DNA from: Bog-756 sp036513075
Lineage (GTDB): Bacteria > Actinomycetota > Acidimicrobiia > Acidimicrobiales > RAAP-2
Assembly: GCA_036513075.1 (NCBI GenBank)
Contig: DATBZS010000080.1
Coordinates: forward strand, 1 to 36,412
Reading direction: 5' to 3'
DNA: 36,412 nucleotides
A program made the translations under genes and the position numbers. A model generated the notes under the pieces. It saw only the letters and a program-made list of their open reading frames with translations. It made no database searches and was not told the origin of the DNA. This document shows, piece after piece, positions 31,187 through 36,412 of the stretch; the stretch's first letter is position 1; each line of letters starts with the position of its first letter.

Positions 31187-32152
31187 TCAGGCGACCACGG
31201 CGGCAATCCGTTCCATTATCTCGTCGGTCAACGTGGGGACCACCTCCAGGGCGGCCAGGTTCTCGTGGACCTGCTCGACGCGGCTGGCCCCGGTGATGAC
31301 GGACGACACGTGGGGATTCTTCACGCACCAGGCGATGGCCATCTGGGCGAGCGTGCACCCCAGTAGCTCGGCGATCTCCTGGAGTCCGGCAACCTTGGCG
31401 TTGCGGTCGGGGTCGGTGAGGAGGTTGCGCAGCCACTCGTAGCCGGGCAGCGTGGCCCGCGAGCCTTCGGGGACCCCGTCCAGGTACTTGCCGGTCAGCA
31501 GTCCCGAGCTGAGCGGGCTCCACGTGGTTAGGCCGAGGCCGATGCTGTCGTACAGCGGTGCGTACTCCTGTTCCACACGGTCCCGCCACAGCAGGTTGTA
31601 CTGGGGCTGCTCGACGACCGGTTTGTGGAGGTGATGGCGTTCGGCGATGTCCCAGGCCTCGCGCAGGGCCTCGGCCGGCCACTCGGAGGTGCCCCAGTAG
31701 TGGGCCTTGCCCGCCGCGATGATGTCCGACATGGCCCACACCGTCTCCTCCACCGGCGTCTCGGGATCCGGGCGGTGGCAGTAGACGAGGTCGACGAAGT
31801 CGAGGCCGAAGCGCTCGAGGGAGCCGTCGATGGCCTGCATCAGGTACTTGCGGTTGAGGGTGTTGCGCATGTTGACGTTCGAGTGCAGCCCCCAGAAGAG
31901 CTTGGTGGAGATGACGTAGCTGTGCCGGGGCCAGCCGAGCTCCCGGATGGCATCACCCATGATCCGCTCCGATTCACCGCCGGCGTAGGCCTCGGCGTTG
32001 TCGAAGAAGTTCACCCCGGCGTCGTAGGCGGCGGCCAGGCAGTCCTCGGCCAGGTTGCCGGCCAGCTGGGGCCCGAAGGTGACCCACGACCCGAAGGACA
32101 GGACGCTGACCTTGAGGCCGGTTGGGCCGAGACGTCGGTACTCCATCTCCAT
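31187..32152 (-). CDS. Aldo/keto reductase, Kv-beta/YghZ (AKR6-14) type
   Basis: A 321-residue NADPH-dependent TIM-barrel oxidoreductase. The catalytic tetrad is readable: Asp51 and Tyr56 in FFDNAEAYAGG, Lys84 in VISTKLFWG, His126 in DLVYCHRPDPETP. GTSEWPAEAL and QPQYNLLWRDRVEQEYAPL, then TWSPLSSGLLTGKY and the cofactor-binding SSVITGASRVEQVHENL, place it with the K+-channel beta-subunit-like branch that reduces aldehydes or methylglyoxal. ATG 32152 is preceded by GGGAG at 7 nt. It is convergent with the small membrane protein after ppk1. It is a single gene. Confidence 0.92.
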   Translation of the reverse strand: MEMEYRRLGPTGLKVSVLSFGSWVTFGPQLAGNLAEDCLAAAYDAGVNFFDNAEAYAGGESERIMGDAIRELGWPRHSYVISTKLFWGLHSNVNMRNTLNRKYLMQAIDGSLERFGLDFVDLVYCHRPDPETPVEETVWAMSDIIAAGKAHYWGTSEWPAEALREAWDIAERHHLHKPVVEQPQYNLLWRDRVEQEYAPLYDSIGLGLTTWSPLSSGLLTGKYLDGVPEGSRATLPGYEWLRNLLTDPDRNAKVAGLQEIAELLGCTLAQMAIAWCVKNPHVSSVITGASRVEQVHENLAALEVVPTLTDEIMERIAAVVA

Positions 32153-32627
32153 GGTGACTCCCTTTGCTAATCGGTGGCGTGTGCTCGTGGTGCCTGGCGG
32201 GCGCTGCCCACGGCGATCCGATCGAAACCTTAGGGGGAACCCGCCAGAGCCGTCCCAGTGCCCGTGCGATGCTGGCCCGGAGACCGACCCGTCCGGCACC
32301 GTGGCCCACCTCCGCCCTTGCCGCCCCCGTCATCCGGGGCACCGTGGTCTGACGCTGACTGGCCGACCGGTGCACTGCCACCCGGTGTCGACCTCGGATC
32401 ACTGATGGATGCCGCCTTCGACCCGGACGGCCCCCTGCGCGGGGGTGGCGGTCGGAGGCGACATCGACGTGGGCCTGCACGATACCGAGTACGGCTCCCC
32501 GACTTCGGCGTCCGGGACCCTGAAGTCAACCACCGGTCGTTCGCCACCAACCTCGGGCACGGGAGTACTCCGCCCTGAGGCCGGGTGCATTGCCAAGCGC
32601 GGAGTCCCGTCCTACGGTGAATGCACT
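32153..32627. other. 475-bp intergenic region between the reductase and fur-like genes
   Basis: It contains the promoters of both divergent genes. Several short open frames on both strands are present (for example 32258-32578), but their codon third positions are mixed, they have no ribosome site and they match no family I know. I do not call a gene. A 10-bp word, GGCACCGTGG, occurs twice. Confidence 0.5.
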
Positions 32628-33098
32628 GTGAGCAAGTCCCTGCCCGTCCACGACCACCTCCACGAGGTTCATACCGTGGAGGACGTCCTGGCCCTGGTGC
32701 GTGAGCACGGCGGCAGGGTCACCAGCTCCCGGCGCCTCCTGCTCGAGGCTCTCTTCGACGGGCCCGGCCACCGCACCGCCGAGGAGCTGGCCGTGACGGT
32801 CCAGGTCGACGCCCCCGAAGTAGCACTGTCCACCGTTTATCGGAACCTGGACGAACTCGAGAAGCTGGGAGTCGTCGTCCACTCCCACCTCGGGCACGGG
32901 CCGGCCACCTATCACCTGGCGGCCGGGGCGCACTGCCACTTCGTCTGCCAGGACTGCGGCACGGCGGTCGAGGCACCGGACGAGCTGTTCATCGGACTGG
33001 CTGCCGCTGCCCGGGACCGGTACGGCTTCGAGATCGACACCCGCCACTTCGCCATCCTCGGCCGTTGCGCCGCCTGCCGGAAGGGGCCCGCGGAGTGA
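32628..33098 (+). CDS. Fur-family metalloregulator
   Basis: A 156-residue winged-helix repressor. The DNA-binding part is RVTSSRRLLLEALFDGPGHRTAEELAV ... PEVALSTVYRNLDELEKLGVV with the STVYRNL recognition helix. The dimerisation/metal part has TYHLAAGAHCHFVCQDCG and two structural-zinc CxxC pairs (Cys107/110, Cys147/150) plus the His-rich AHCHF. The family (Fur, Zur, PerR, Mur) senses Fe, Zn, peroxide or Mn; which one cannot be told here. The N-terminal HDHLHEVHTVED is unusually His-rich. GTG 32628 follows TACGGT by 9 nt. It overlaps a VOC-family gene by 4 nt (GTGA), forming an operon. Confidence 0.88.
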   Translation: MSKSLPVHDHLHEVHTVEDVLALVREHGGRVTSSRRLLLEALFDGPGHRTAEELAVTVQVDAPEVALSTVYRNLDELEKLGVVVHSHLGHGPATYHLAAGAHCHFVCQDCGTAVEAPDELFIGLAAAARDRYGFEIDTRHFAILGRCAACRKGPAE

Positions 33099-33598
33099 GC
33101 GACCACGGCAGCACGCTCGACCGCACCGCCGAATGGGACGAACTCCGGGCCCGGTACCTGCGCCCGATGGGGGAGCGCCCAGCGTCATCCGGCCGCGGCC
33201 TCCACCACTTCGCCGTTGTCTCGAGCGACGTCGAGCGGACCATCACCTTCTTTCAGGACCTTCTTGAGTTCCCGCTGGCGGAGCTGTTCGAGAACCGCGA
33301 CTACCACGGGTCGACCCACTTCTTCTTCGACATCGGTAATGGGAACTACCTGGCTTACTTCGACTTCCCCGGTCTCGACCTGGGCGAGTACCGCGAGGTC
33401 CTCGGCGGCTTGCATCACATCGCCATCAGCGTCACCCCCGAGCAGTTCGAGCGCCTGGTGGCCAAGGTGCGCGGCGCGGACATCGCGGTGCACGTGGTGA
33501 ACGGCGACTCGGCATATTTTCCGGGTCCAGACGGCGAGCGGATCGAGTTGCTGAGCTACCCGCTCAACAACATGTACGGCACTGTCGTCGCGGAATGA
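33095..33598 (+). CDS. VOC-family (glyoxalase/dioxygenase-like) metalloenzyme
   Basis: A 167-residue protein made of two VOC beta-alpha-beta-beta-beta modules. The first has HHFAVVSSDVERTITFFQDLLEFPLAELF, the second HHIAISVTPEQFERLVAKV and ends DGERIELLSYP. His37/38, the second-module His pair and the Glu of RIELL are the expected divalent-metal ligands. Members include glyoxalase I, extradiol dioxygenases and fosfomycin-resistance-type proteins; the substrate is unknown. GTG 33095 overlaps the fur-like stop by 4 nt, so metal-responsive expression is likely. A hairpin follows 55 nt downstream. Confidence 0.85.
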   Translation: MSDHGSTLDRTAEWDELRARYLRPMGERPASSGRGLHHFAVVSSDVERTITFFQDLLEFPLAELFENRDYHGSTHFFFDIGNGNYLAYFDFPGLDLGEYREVLGGLHHIAISVTPEQFERLVAKVRGADIAVHVVNGDSAYFPGPDGERIELLSYPLNNMYGTVVAE

Positions 33599-33652
33599 TC
33601 TGCGGCGTGTGACTCGACGGGTCGGCTGATCGTCGGAAGCCGCCCGACACGC

Positions 33653-33684
33653 GGGTCAGCCGGGGACGAGACCACGACTGACCC
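33653..33684 (+). terminator. Inverted repeat after the VOC gene
   Basis: GGGTCAG (33653-33659) and CTGACCC (33678-33684) pair, with a further C-G pair outside, around an 18-nt loop. It lies between the VOC gene and the tRNA-Pro copy. Possibly the terminator of the fur-VOC operon. Confidence 0.4.
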
Positions 33685-33694
33685 GGAACTTCGT

Positions 33695-33722
33695 TGGTCG
33701 GGCTGTCCGGATTTGAACCGGG
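33695..33722 (-). repeat. Copy of the tRNA-Pro 3' end (putative attachment-site half)
   Basis: These 28 bp match the 3' end of tRNA-Pro(CGG), including the CCA and T-arm, at 27 of 28 positions (only 33706 differs), in the same orientation as the real tRNA at 36060-36087. The rest of the cloverleaf is absent: the acceptor 5' strand CGGGCTG cannot be found upstream. A truncated tRNA 3' copy bordering a segment is what integrases leave at the far end of an inserted element. Confidence 0.8.
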
Positions 33723-33919
33723 TCTCCTCGGATCGACGGTGCAGTGATCGTTCGAGTCCCCGTTGTACCCATCAGCATGCGCCGGGGGTCTCGGTCAGTT
33801 AGGCGATGATGTAGTCCGCAGTCGGGTCGCACCCCTGTTCGCCCACCACGTCACCTAACGCAATCCAGTAGGCCTGTCCCGCGAGCTGGCGGGGAGGTCG
33901 ACTCCGAAGGAGCTAGAAG

Positions 33920-34210
33920 TCAGGCCACCTTGGTCGGCGGCCGGGCCGACCCCAGGACCGAGCTGGCCGACGGGCCGACGGACAGCCATCGGGCGGCGAG
34001 GTCGCCGTGGCGGGCGTTGCGTCGGGCCGCCTGATTGCCCAACCGCCGAACCCGACGACGGGGGCTGGTGATCGCCTCATCGGCGGTGGCCACCGTGCCA
34101 TCCACGGTGACGGCCCAGCCGACGACGTCGTCGAGGCAGAGGAGGGCGCGCCGCCCGGCGAGGCGAGACCGAAGCCCATCATGGGAAGCGATGTGAGGTG
34201 CATTGGGCAT
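33920..34210 (-). CDS. Unrecognised small basic protein
   Basis: A 96-residue open frame with strong GC at third positions, unlike the overlapping frames, so it is probably a real gene. I do not recognise the family. It has a first part LAGRRALLCLDDVVGWAVTVDG with two short strands, then a very basic helix PRRRVRRLGNQAARRNARHGDLAARWL and a Ser/Pro-rich end. Nucleic-acid binding is plausible from the charge but not shown. A perfect 17-bp inverted repeat touches its ATG. It lies within the tRNA-Pro-bounded segment. Confidence 0.5.
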   Translation of the reverse strand: MPNAPHIASHDGLRSRLAGRRALLCLDDVVGWAVTVDGTVATADEAITSPRRRVRRLGNQAARRNARHGDLAARWLSVGPSASSVLGSARPPTKVA

Positions 34211-34227
34211 ACCTATATCCTATAGGT
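34211..34227 (-). promoter_or_regulatory. 17-bp operator-like palindrome at the small gene's start
   Basis: ACCTATA-TCC-TATAGGT is a perfect 7+3+7 inverted repeat directly abutting the ATG, in AT-rich DNA. On the minus strand TTGACC overlaps it. A protein bound here would block transcription or translation start. Confidence 0.55.
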
Positions 34228-34333
34228 CAACCGGTCAGTTTCCTCCGCGGCCTGGCCTCCCGGCTACATCGGTCAACCGGGACTTTGGATCTGAGCGGAG
34301 TCTCGTAGTCGGATCCGCGGGCGTTGAGCGGGG

Positions 34334-34485
34334 GTCCACATCTCGACCGCCGGCCGCAACGAGGTGACCGCACTCGGCGACGGGATCAGCGAAGGGGCCC
34401 GGATCGAGGCGTGCGCAGCCGGCCAACGGACTTGGCATCGAAAGCTATCGTCGAGCGGCTCGACGCCGCCGACGCATCGGCATCC
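34334..34485 (+). pseudogene. Fragment of a class III adenylate/guanylate cyclase domain, frameshifted
   Basis: Frame 2 from 34334 reads ISTAGRNEVTALGDGISEGARIEACAAG, the conserved EVTALGDxxNEGARIEACA block of actinobacterial class III cyclases. After about 34425-34431 the match continues only in frame 1 (DLASKAIVERLDAADASA), which is the next piece of the same family. So one frameshift, and loss of the domain start (stop TGA at 34325) and end, leave about 150 bp. It is a dead remnant inside the tRNA-Pro-bounded segment. Confidence 0.6.
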
Positions 34486-34601
34486 CACCTTCCCGGCGGT
34501 TCTGGGTCACCCCATGGGCGGGTAGGTCCTGGCGCCTTCCACACGTCAATGTGTCGGGCCGCCGTGCGGATCGTAGGCGAACGGCGCAACCAGATTCCGA
34601 A

Positions 34602-35522
34602 CTATGGAAGGGTTCGGTGAGACTTCCAGAGATCGGAGGCCCAGACTCCGAGTAGTCCAACAGCGATGGCGCAAACCGCTGCGACTGCTAGTGATGAGAT
34701 GGTCGTGTGTGCTGTGAACGGCCCGGTGTTGGCGGCCGGAAGTAGGAGCCACGGGGTGGCGAGGAGCGCAATGGCGGAACCTGTCACCCATCTCCGGGCC
34801 ACCAAGAGGATGGCGGAGAACACGATCAGGGTGACGGCAACGTAGGGAGCACATCGAACGATGTCGCCATACGAGCCTGCCACTCCGGATGAGTACCACT
34901 GAGTACGCACGGCAGCAATGACGAGTGCTCCGAGAACAAGTCCTCCAGTCAGAACAGCGAAGCCTCGATGCGACCACCGGGGTGGGGTCCGTGCTGCGAG
35001 AAGGGAAGGAACGGCCAGACAGACCAGCAGCAAGAAGCCAGATGGAAAACCGTAGGGTGCCGATGGGAGCAGGAACTTCGCAATCGCCGTGGCTGCAATA
35101 CAAACGGCTGCAATGAGCCGTAGGCGTCTCGGGAACACGAGCGCCGCCACGCTTCCGAGTATCCATACGATGCAGAGCCCAGGCCAAATGGCAGTGGCTG
35201 GCCCCCAGCTCCCTGGTCCGTCGCGGTAGTCGGGTAGGACGTGGCCGAAGATCGGCATCACCATGGCTCCGGCCGCCGCCATCATCATCCCGGGAAGGGC
35301 TGCAGCGACGAGGGCCCGGCCCATGAGTTGGTCGGGAGCGATGCCGAGGCGCAGCCTGATTCCATGGGTCACGACGTCCATCCCCACTCGCAGGCTCTCG
35401 TAGGTGCCAAGTGTCGGGGCGTCTTCCCGAAGGGTGCCGAGGATCTCCTCGCCCCGTCGCTCTCGATACGCCTTCGGGTAGGCACGGATGAGGAAGTCGA
35501 GGCGATCACTTCCGCCCGTCAT
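34602..35522 (-). CDS. Multi-spanning membrane protein coupled to PadR regulator
   Basis: A 306-residue integral membrane protein. A cytoplasmic N-terminal segment (RLDFLIRAYPKAYRERRGEEILGTLRED, about 1-45) resembles the HAAS/permease-prefix domain often found with PadR regulators. About seven or eight hydrophobic helices follow to the C-terminus (last one AVAAVCAIAVGLLGVWA). Function unknown; such pairs are sometimes called permease-like and sense membrane or envelope stress (family knowledge, weak). ATG 35522 overlaps the padR stop (ATGA). Codons are less GC-rich than in the neighbours, which suggests recent transfer. Confidence 0.75.
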   Translation of the reverse strand: MTGGSDRLDFLIRAYPKAYRERRGEEILGTLREDAPTLGTYESLRVGMDVVTHGIRLRLGIAPDQLMGRALVAAALPGMMMAAAGAMVMPIFGHVLPDYRDGPGSWGPATAIWPGLCIVWILGSVAALVFPRRLRLIAAVCIAATAIAKFLLPSAPYGFPSGFLLLVCLAVPSLLAARTPPRWSHRGFAVLTGGLVLGALVIAAVRTQWYSSGVAGSYGDIVRCAPYVAVTLIVFSAILLVARRWVTGSAIALLATPWLLLPAANTGPFTAHTTISSLAVAAVCAIAVGLLGVWASDLWKSHRTLP

Positions 35523-35869
35523 GAGAGACCACCCGCCAAACGACGAGGCGTGGCGCCCGAGACGCTCAGTCTACGAAGGGCCTCTGTTGCAACCGTCAAG
35601 CGCTGCTTCGACTCTGATTCGAGTACAGCGGTCCCGGCACTTGTCAGGCGGTAATAACGCCTATGGCGACCTTCGACAACCTCTTCGCCGGAGACCTCGA
35701 TGAGTCCCTTTGAGGTCAGTCGATCGAGGGTCGCATAGAGGGTCCCTGGCCGGAGTTTGGTCTTGCCGTTTGAGAGTCTCTCCACATCCTGGATGAGGCC
35801 GTAGCCATGGCGGGGTCCCTCAGCCAGTGCTACCAGCATGAGGAAGGTGGGTTCACGAACTTCGTCCAT
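35519..35869 (-). CDS. PadR-family transcriptional regulator
   Basis: A 116-residue winged-helix repressor: EPTFLMLVALAEGPRHGYGLIQDVERLSNGKTKLRPGTLYATLDRLTSKGLIEVSGEE then RHRRYYRLTSAGTAVLESE. The GYGLIQDV, PGTLYATLDRL and YYRLTxxG blocks are the PadR signature. The C-terminal dimerisation helix is short (PadR-s1-like group). ATG 35869 is preceded at 5 nt by a perfect palindrome, its likely operator. The gene overlaps the following membrane protein by 4 nt, so it probably represses itself and that gene. The usual PadR inducers are phenolics or drugs, none implied here. Confidence 0.92.
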   Translation of the reverse strand: MDEVREPTFLMLVALAEGPRHGYGLIQDVERLSNGKTKLRPGTLYATLDRLTSKGLIEVSGEEVVEGRHRRYYRLTSAGTAVLESESKQRLTVATEALRRLSVSGATPRRLAGGLS

Positions 35870-35874
35870 GCAGA

Positions 35875-35886
35875 CGGTATATACCG
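35875..35886. promoter_or_regulatory. PadR operator-like palindrome over the -10 region
   Basis: CGGTATATACCG is a perfect 12-bp palindrome 5 nt before the padR ATG and includes TATACC, spaced 6 nt from the start as a leaderless -10 box. Autorepression is inferred. Confidence 0.6.
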
Positions 35887-36022
35887 ATAGACAGACTATG
35901 GCAAGGAGTTGCCCCTGACCCAACACTGCCCTGCCCCACTCGTGACGCCGGGCGATCCCTTCGCAGATCCCTTCGCGCCAACTACGCGCCAATTCTCCTG
36001 AACCTGCCCCCCGGACGCGCAG

Positions 36023-36058
36023 CAGCGGGGGCCGAAACCCCCGCTGACCTTCATTTTT
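36023..36058. terminator. GC-rich hairpin with T-run beside tRNA-Pro
   Basis: CAGCGGGGG and CCCCCGCTG form a perfect 9-bp stem with a 6-nt loop. On the plus strand ACCTTCATTTTT follows, the best intrinsic-terminator shape in the window. No plus-strand gene precedes it closely. On the minus strand it lies just past the tRNA 3' end and could end that transcript. Confidence 0.6.
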
Positions 36059-36059
36059 G

Positions 36060-36137
36060 TGGTCGGGCTGCCCGGATTTGAACCGGGGACCTCTGCGTCC
36101 CGAACGCAGCGCGCTAACCAAGCTGCGCCACAGCCCG
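36060..36137 (-). tRNA. tRNA-Pro (anticodon CGG)
   Basis: Minus-strand cloverleaf: acceptor CGGGCTG with CAGCCCG, D-arm GCGC/GCGC, anticodon stem CTGCG/CGCAG with loop TTCGGGA (CGG, proline), T-arm CCCGG/CCGGG with loop TTCAAAT, discriminator A and an encoded CCA (78 nt). Its 3' 28 bp are repeated at 33695. Confidence 0.97.
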
Positions 36138-36180
36138 TACACCGGGACCGACCGGCGGCCGGCCCCAGGACACCGAGATG

Positions 36181-36412
36181 CTACCCGACGGCGCTGTGGT
36201 CGCTCCCCCGGTCGGATCCGTCGTTCTCCTCGGGTGACGGGGGGGACCGCTTGACCACCACCTTGGCGATTCGGCGCTTGTCCATCTCGGCCACCCGGAG
36301 CTGCCACTCGCCTACGTCGTAGGTCTCGCCCTCTTCGGGTATGTGGCCGAACGCGTCGAATAGATAGCCCCCGAGCGTCACGTACTCACCCTCGGGCAGG
36401 TCGATGCCGAGC
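36181..36412 (-). CDS. CorC/HlyC-domain end of a hemolysin-type (CNNM-like) membrane protein, 5' part outside window
   Basis: The open frame runs off the right edge, so only about 76 C-terminal residues are seen: LPEGEYVTLGGYLFDAFGHIPEEGETYDVGEWQLRVAEMDKRRIAKVVVKR, then an acidic/Ser tail. This is the transporter-associated CorC_HlyC domain that ends DUF21-CBS proteins (magnesium/cobalt efflux or hemolysin-C type). Whether a DUF21 membrane part and CBS domains precede it cannot be seen. It is upstream of tRNA-Pro on the same strand (43 bp gap), the tRNA-side neighbour of the putative island. Confidence 0.8.
   Translation of the reverse strand, partial: LGIDLPEGEYVTLGGYLFDAFGHIPEEGETYDVGEWQLRVAEMDKRRIAKVVVKRSPPSPEENDGSDRGSDHSAVG

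Larger units (their letters stand above)
33599..33919. other. Intergenic interval with tRNA fragment and a short remnant
   Basis: Contains the hairpin at 33653, the tRNA-Pro 3' copy at 33695, and on the minus strand a 37-codon open stretch (33802-33912) with a protein-like look (GQAYWIALGDVVGEQG) but no start codon, stopped on both sides. The last may be a decayed gene end. Confidence 0.45.
33695..36087. mobile_element. Putative decayed genomic island bounded by tRNA-Pro 3' repeats
   Basis: Direct repeats of 28 bp lie at 33695-33722 and 36060-36087, the latter inside tRNA-Pro. Between them the DNA is visibly less GC-rich (notably 34600-35900) than the rest of the window and contains a PadR operon, a small orphan gene and a cyclase fragment. 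No integrase, relaxase or phage gene is present, so either it is a remnant or another element restored the site. The alternative is duplication of the tRNA end by recombination. Confidence 0.45.

Noticed and set aside
32258..32578. A 106-codon open frame between the reductase and fur-like genes
   Set aside because: Mixed third-codon bias, no ribosome site, overlapping competing frames on both strands.
33695..33775. A full tRNA gene at the tRNA-Pro-like sequence
   Set aside because: Only the 3' end matches. The D-arm, anticodon arm and the acceptor 5' strand CGGGCTG are missing.
34324..34620. A 98-codon plus-strand open frame as an intact gene
   Set aside because: Only its middle matches a cyclase piece, and the matching upstream part is in another frame. 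It is better explained as a pseudogene fragment.

Overview
The window is high-GC, densely packed chromosomal DNA from an actinomycete. The neighbourhood pstP–pbpA–pknB (PASTA kinase)–trpG–crgA is the division/cell-wall locus typical of Actinomycetota. The rest of the gene set (luciferase-like probably F420-linked oxidoreductases, an Rpf-like muralytic enzyme, an MpaB-type oxygenase, a DUF7064-like protein beside an APH-like kinase) also fits. I infer a member of or near the class Acidimicrobiia, but no rRNA is present to prove it. Many genes have no Shine-Dalgarno sequence and instead carry a TAnnnT hexamer 6-9 nt before ATG/GTG, as expected for leaderless mRNAs.

Layout. 1-5.0 kb: cell-wall and division signalling (phosphatase tail, class B PBP, PASTA kinase; convergent trpG/pabA; crgA). 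5.1-7.8 kb: thiolase and divergent thioesterase, then a ComF-type phosphoribosyltransferase interrupted by one in-frame TAG. 7.8-12.7 kb: a MarR-MFS drug-efflux operon behind a palindromic promoter, two convergent luciferase-like oxidoreductases and an SRPBCC protein. 12.8-15.7 kb: a DNA-alkylation repair cluster (small AlkA-like glycosylase, Ada-AlkA fusion, Ogt). 15.7-19.7 kb: CbiX-type chelatase, folD, a secreted coiled-coil/Rpf-like enzyme and an MpaB-family oxygenase. 19.7-26.5 kb: GH36 alpha-galactosidase, universal stress protein, P-loop kinase, SnoaL-like protein, the coupled DUF7064-like/APH-DUF6285 pair and a DUF1003-like membrane protein. 26.7-33.6 kb: tRNA-Ala(UGC), an ArdC-like/metallopeptidase protein, pyrophosphatase, polyphosphate kinase with a small membrane protein, an aldo/keto reductase and a Fur-VOC operon.

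33.7-36.4 kb: tRNA-Pro(CGG) and, 2.3 kb away, a 28-bp near-exact copy of its 3' end in the same orientation. This is the usual footprint of integration into a tRNA gene. The enclosed segment is visibly less GC-rich and holds a PadR-membrane protein operon with a palindromic operator, an unrecognised small basic protein with its own palindrome, and a frameshifted fragment of a class III nucleotide cyclase. No integrase is visible, so it looks like a decayed island. The window ends inside a CorC/HlyC-type protein.

Nothing here is a clear new defence or biosynthetic system. The best leads are the tRNA-Pro island, the widespread leaderless promoter pattern, the kinase-DUF7064 pair, the interrupted comF and the ArdC-peptidase protein next to tRNA-Ala.
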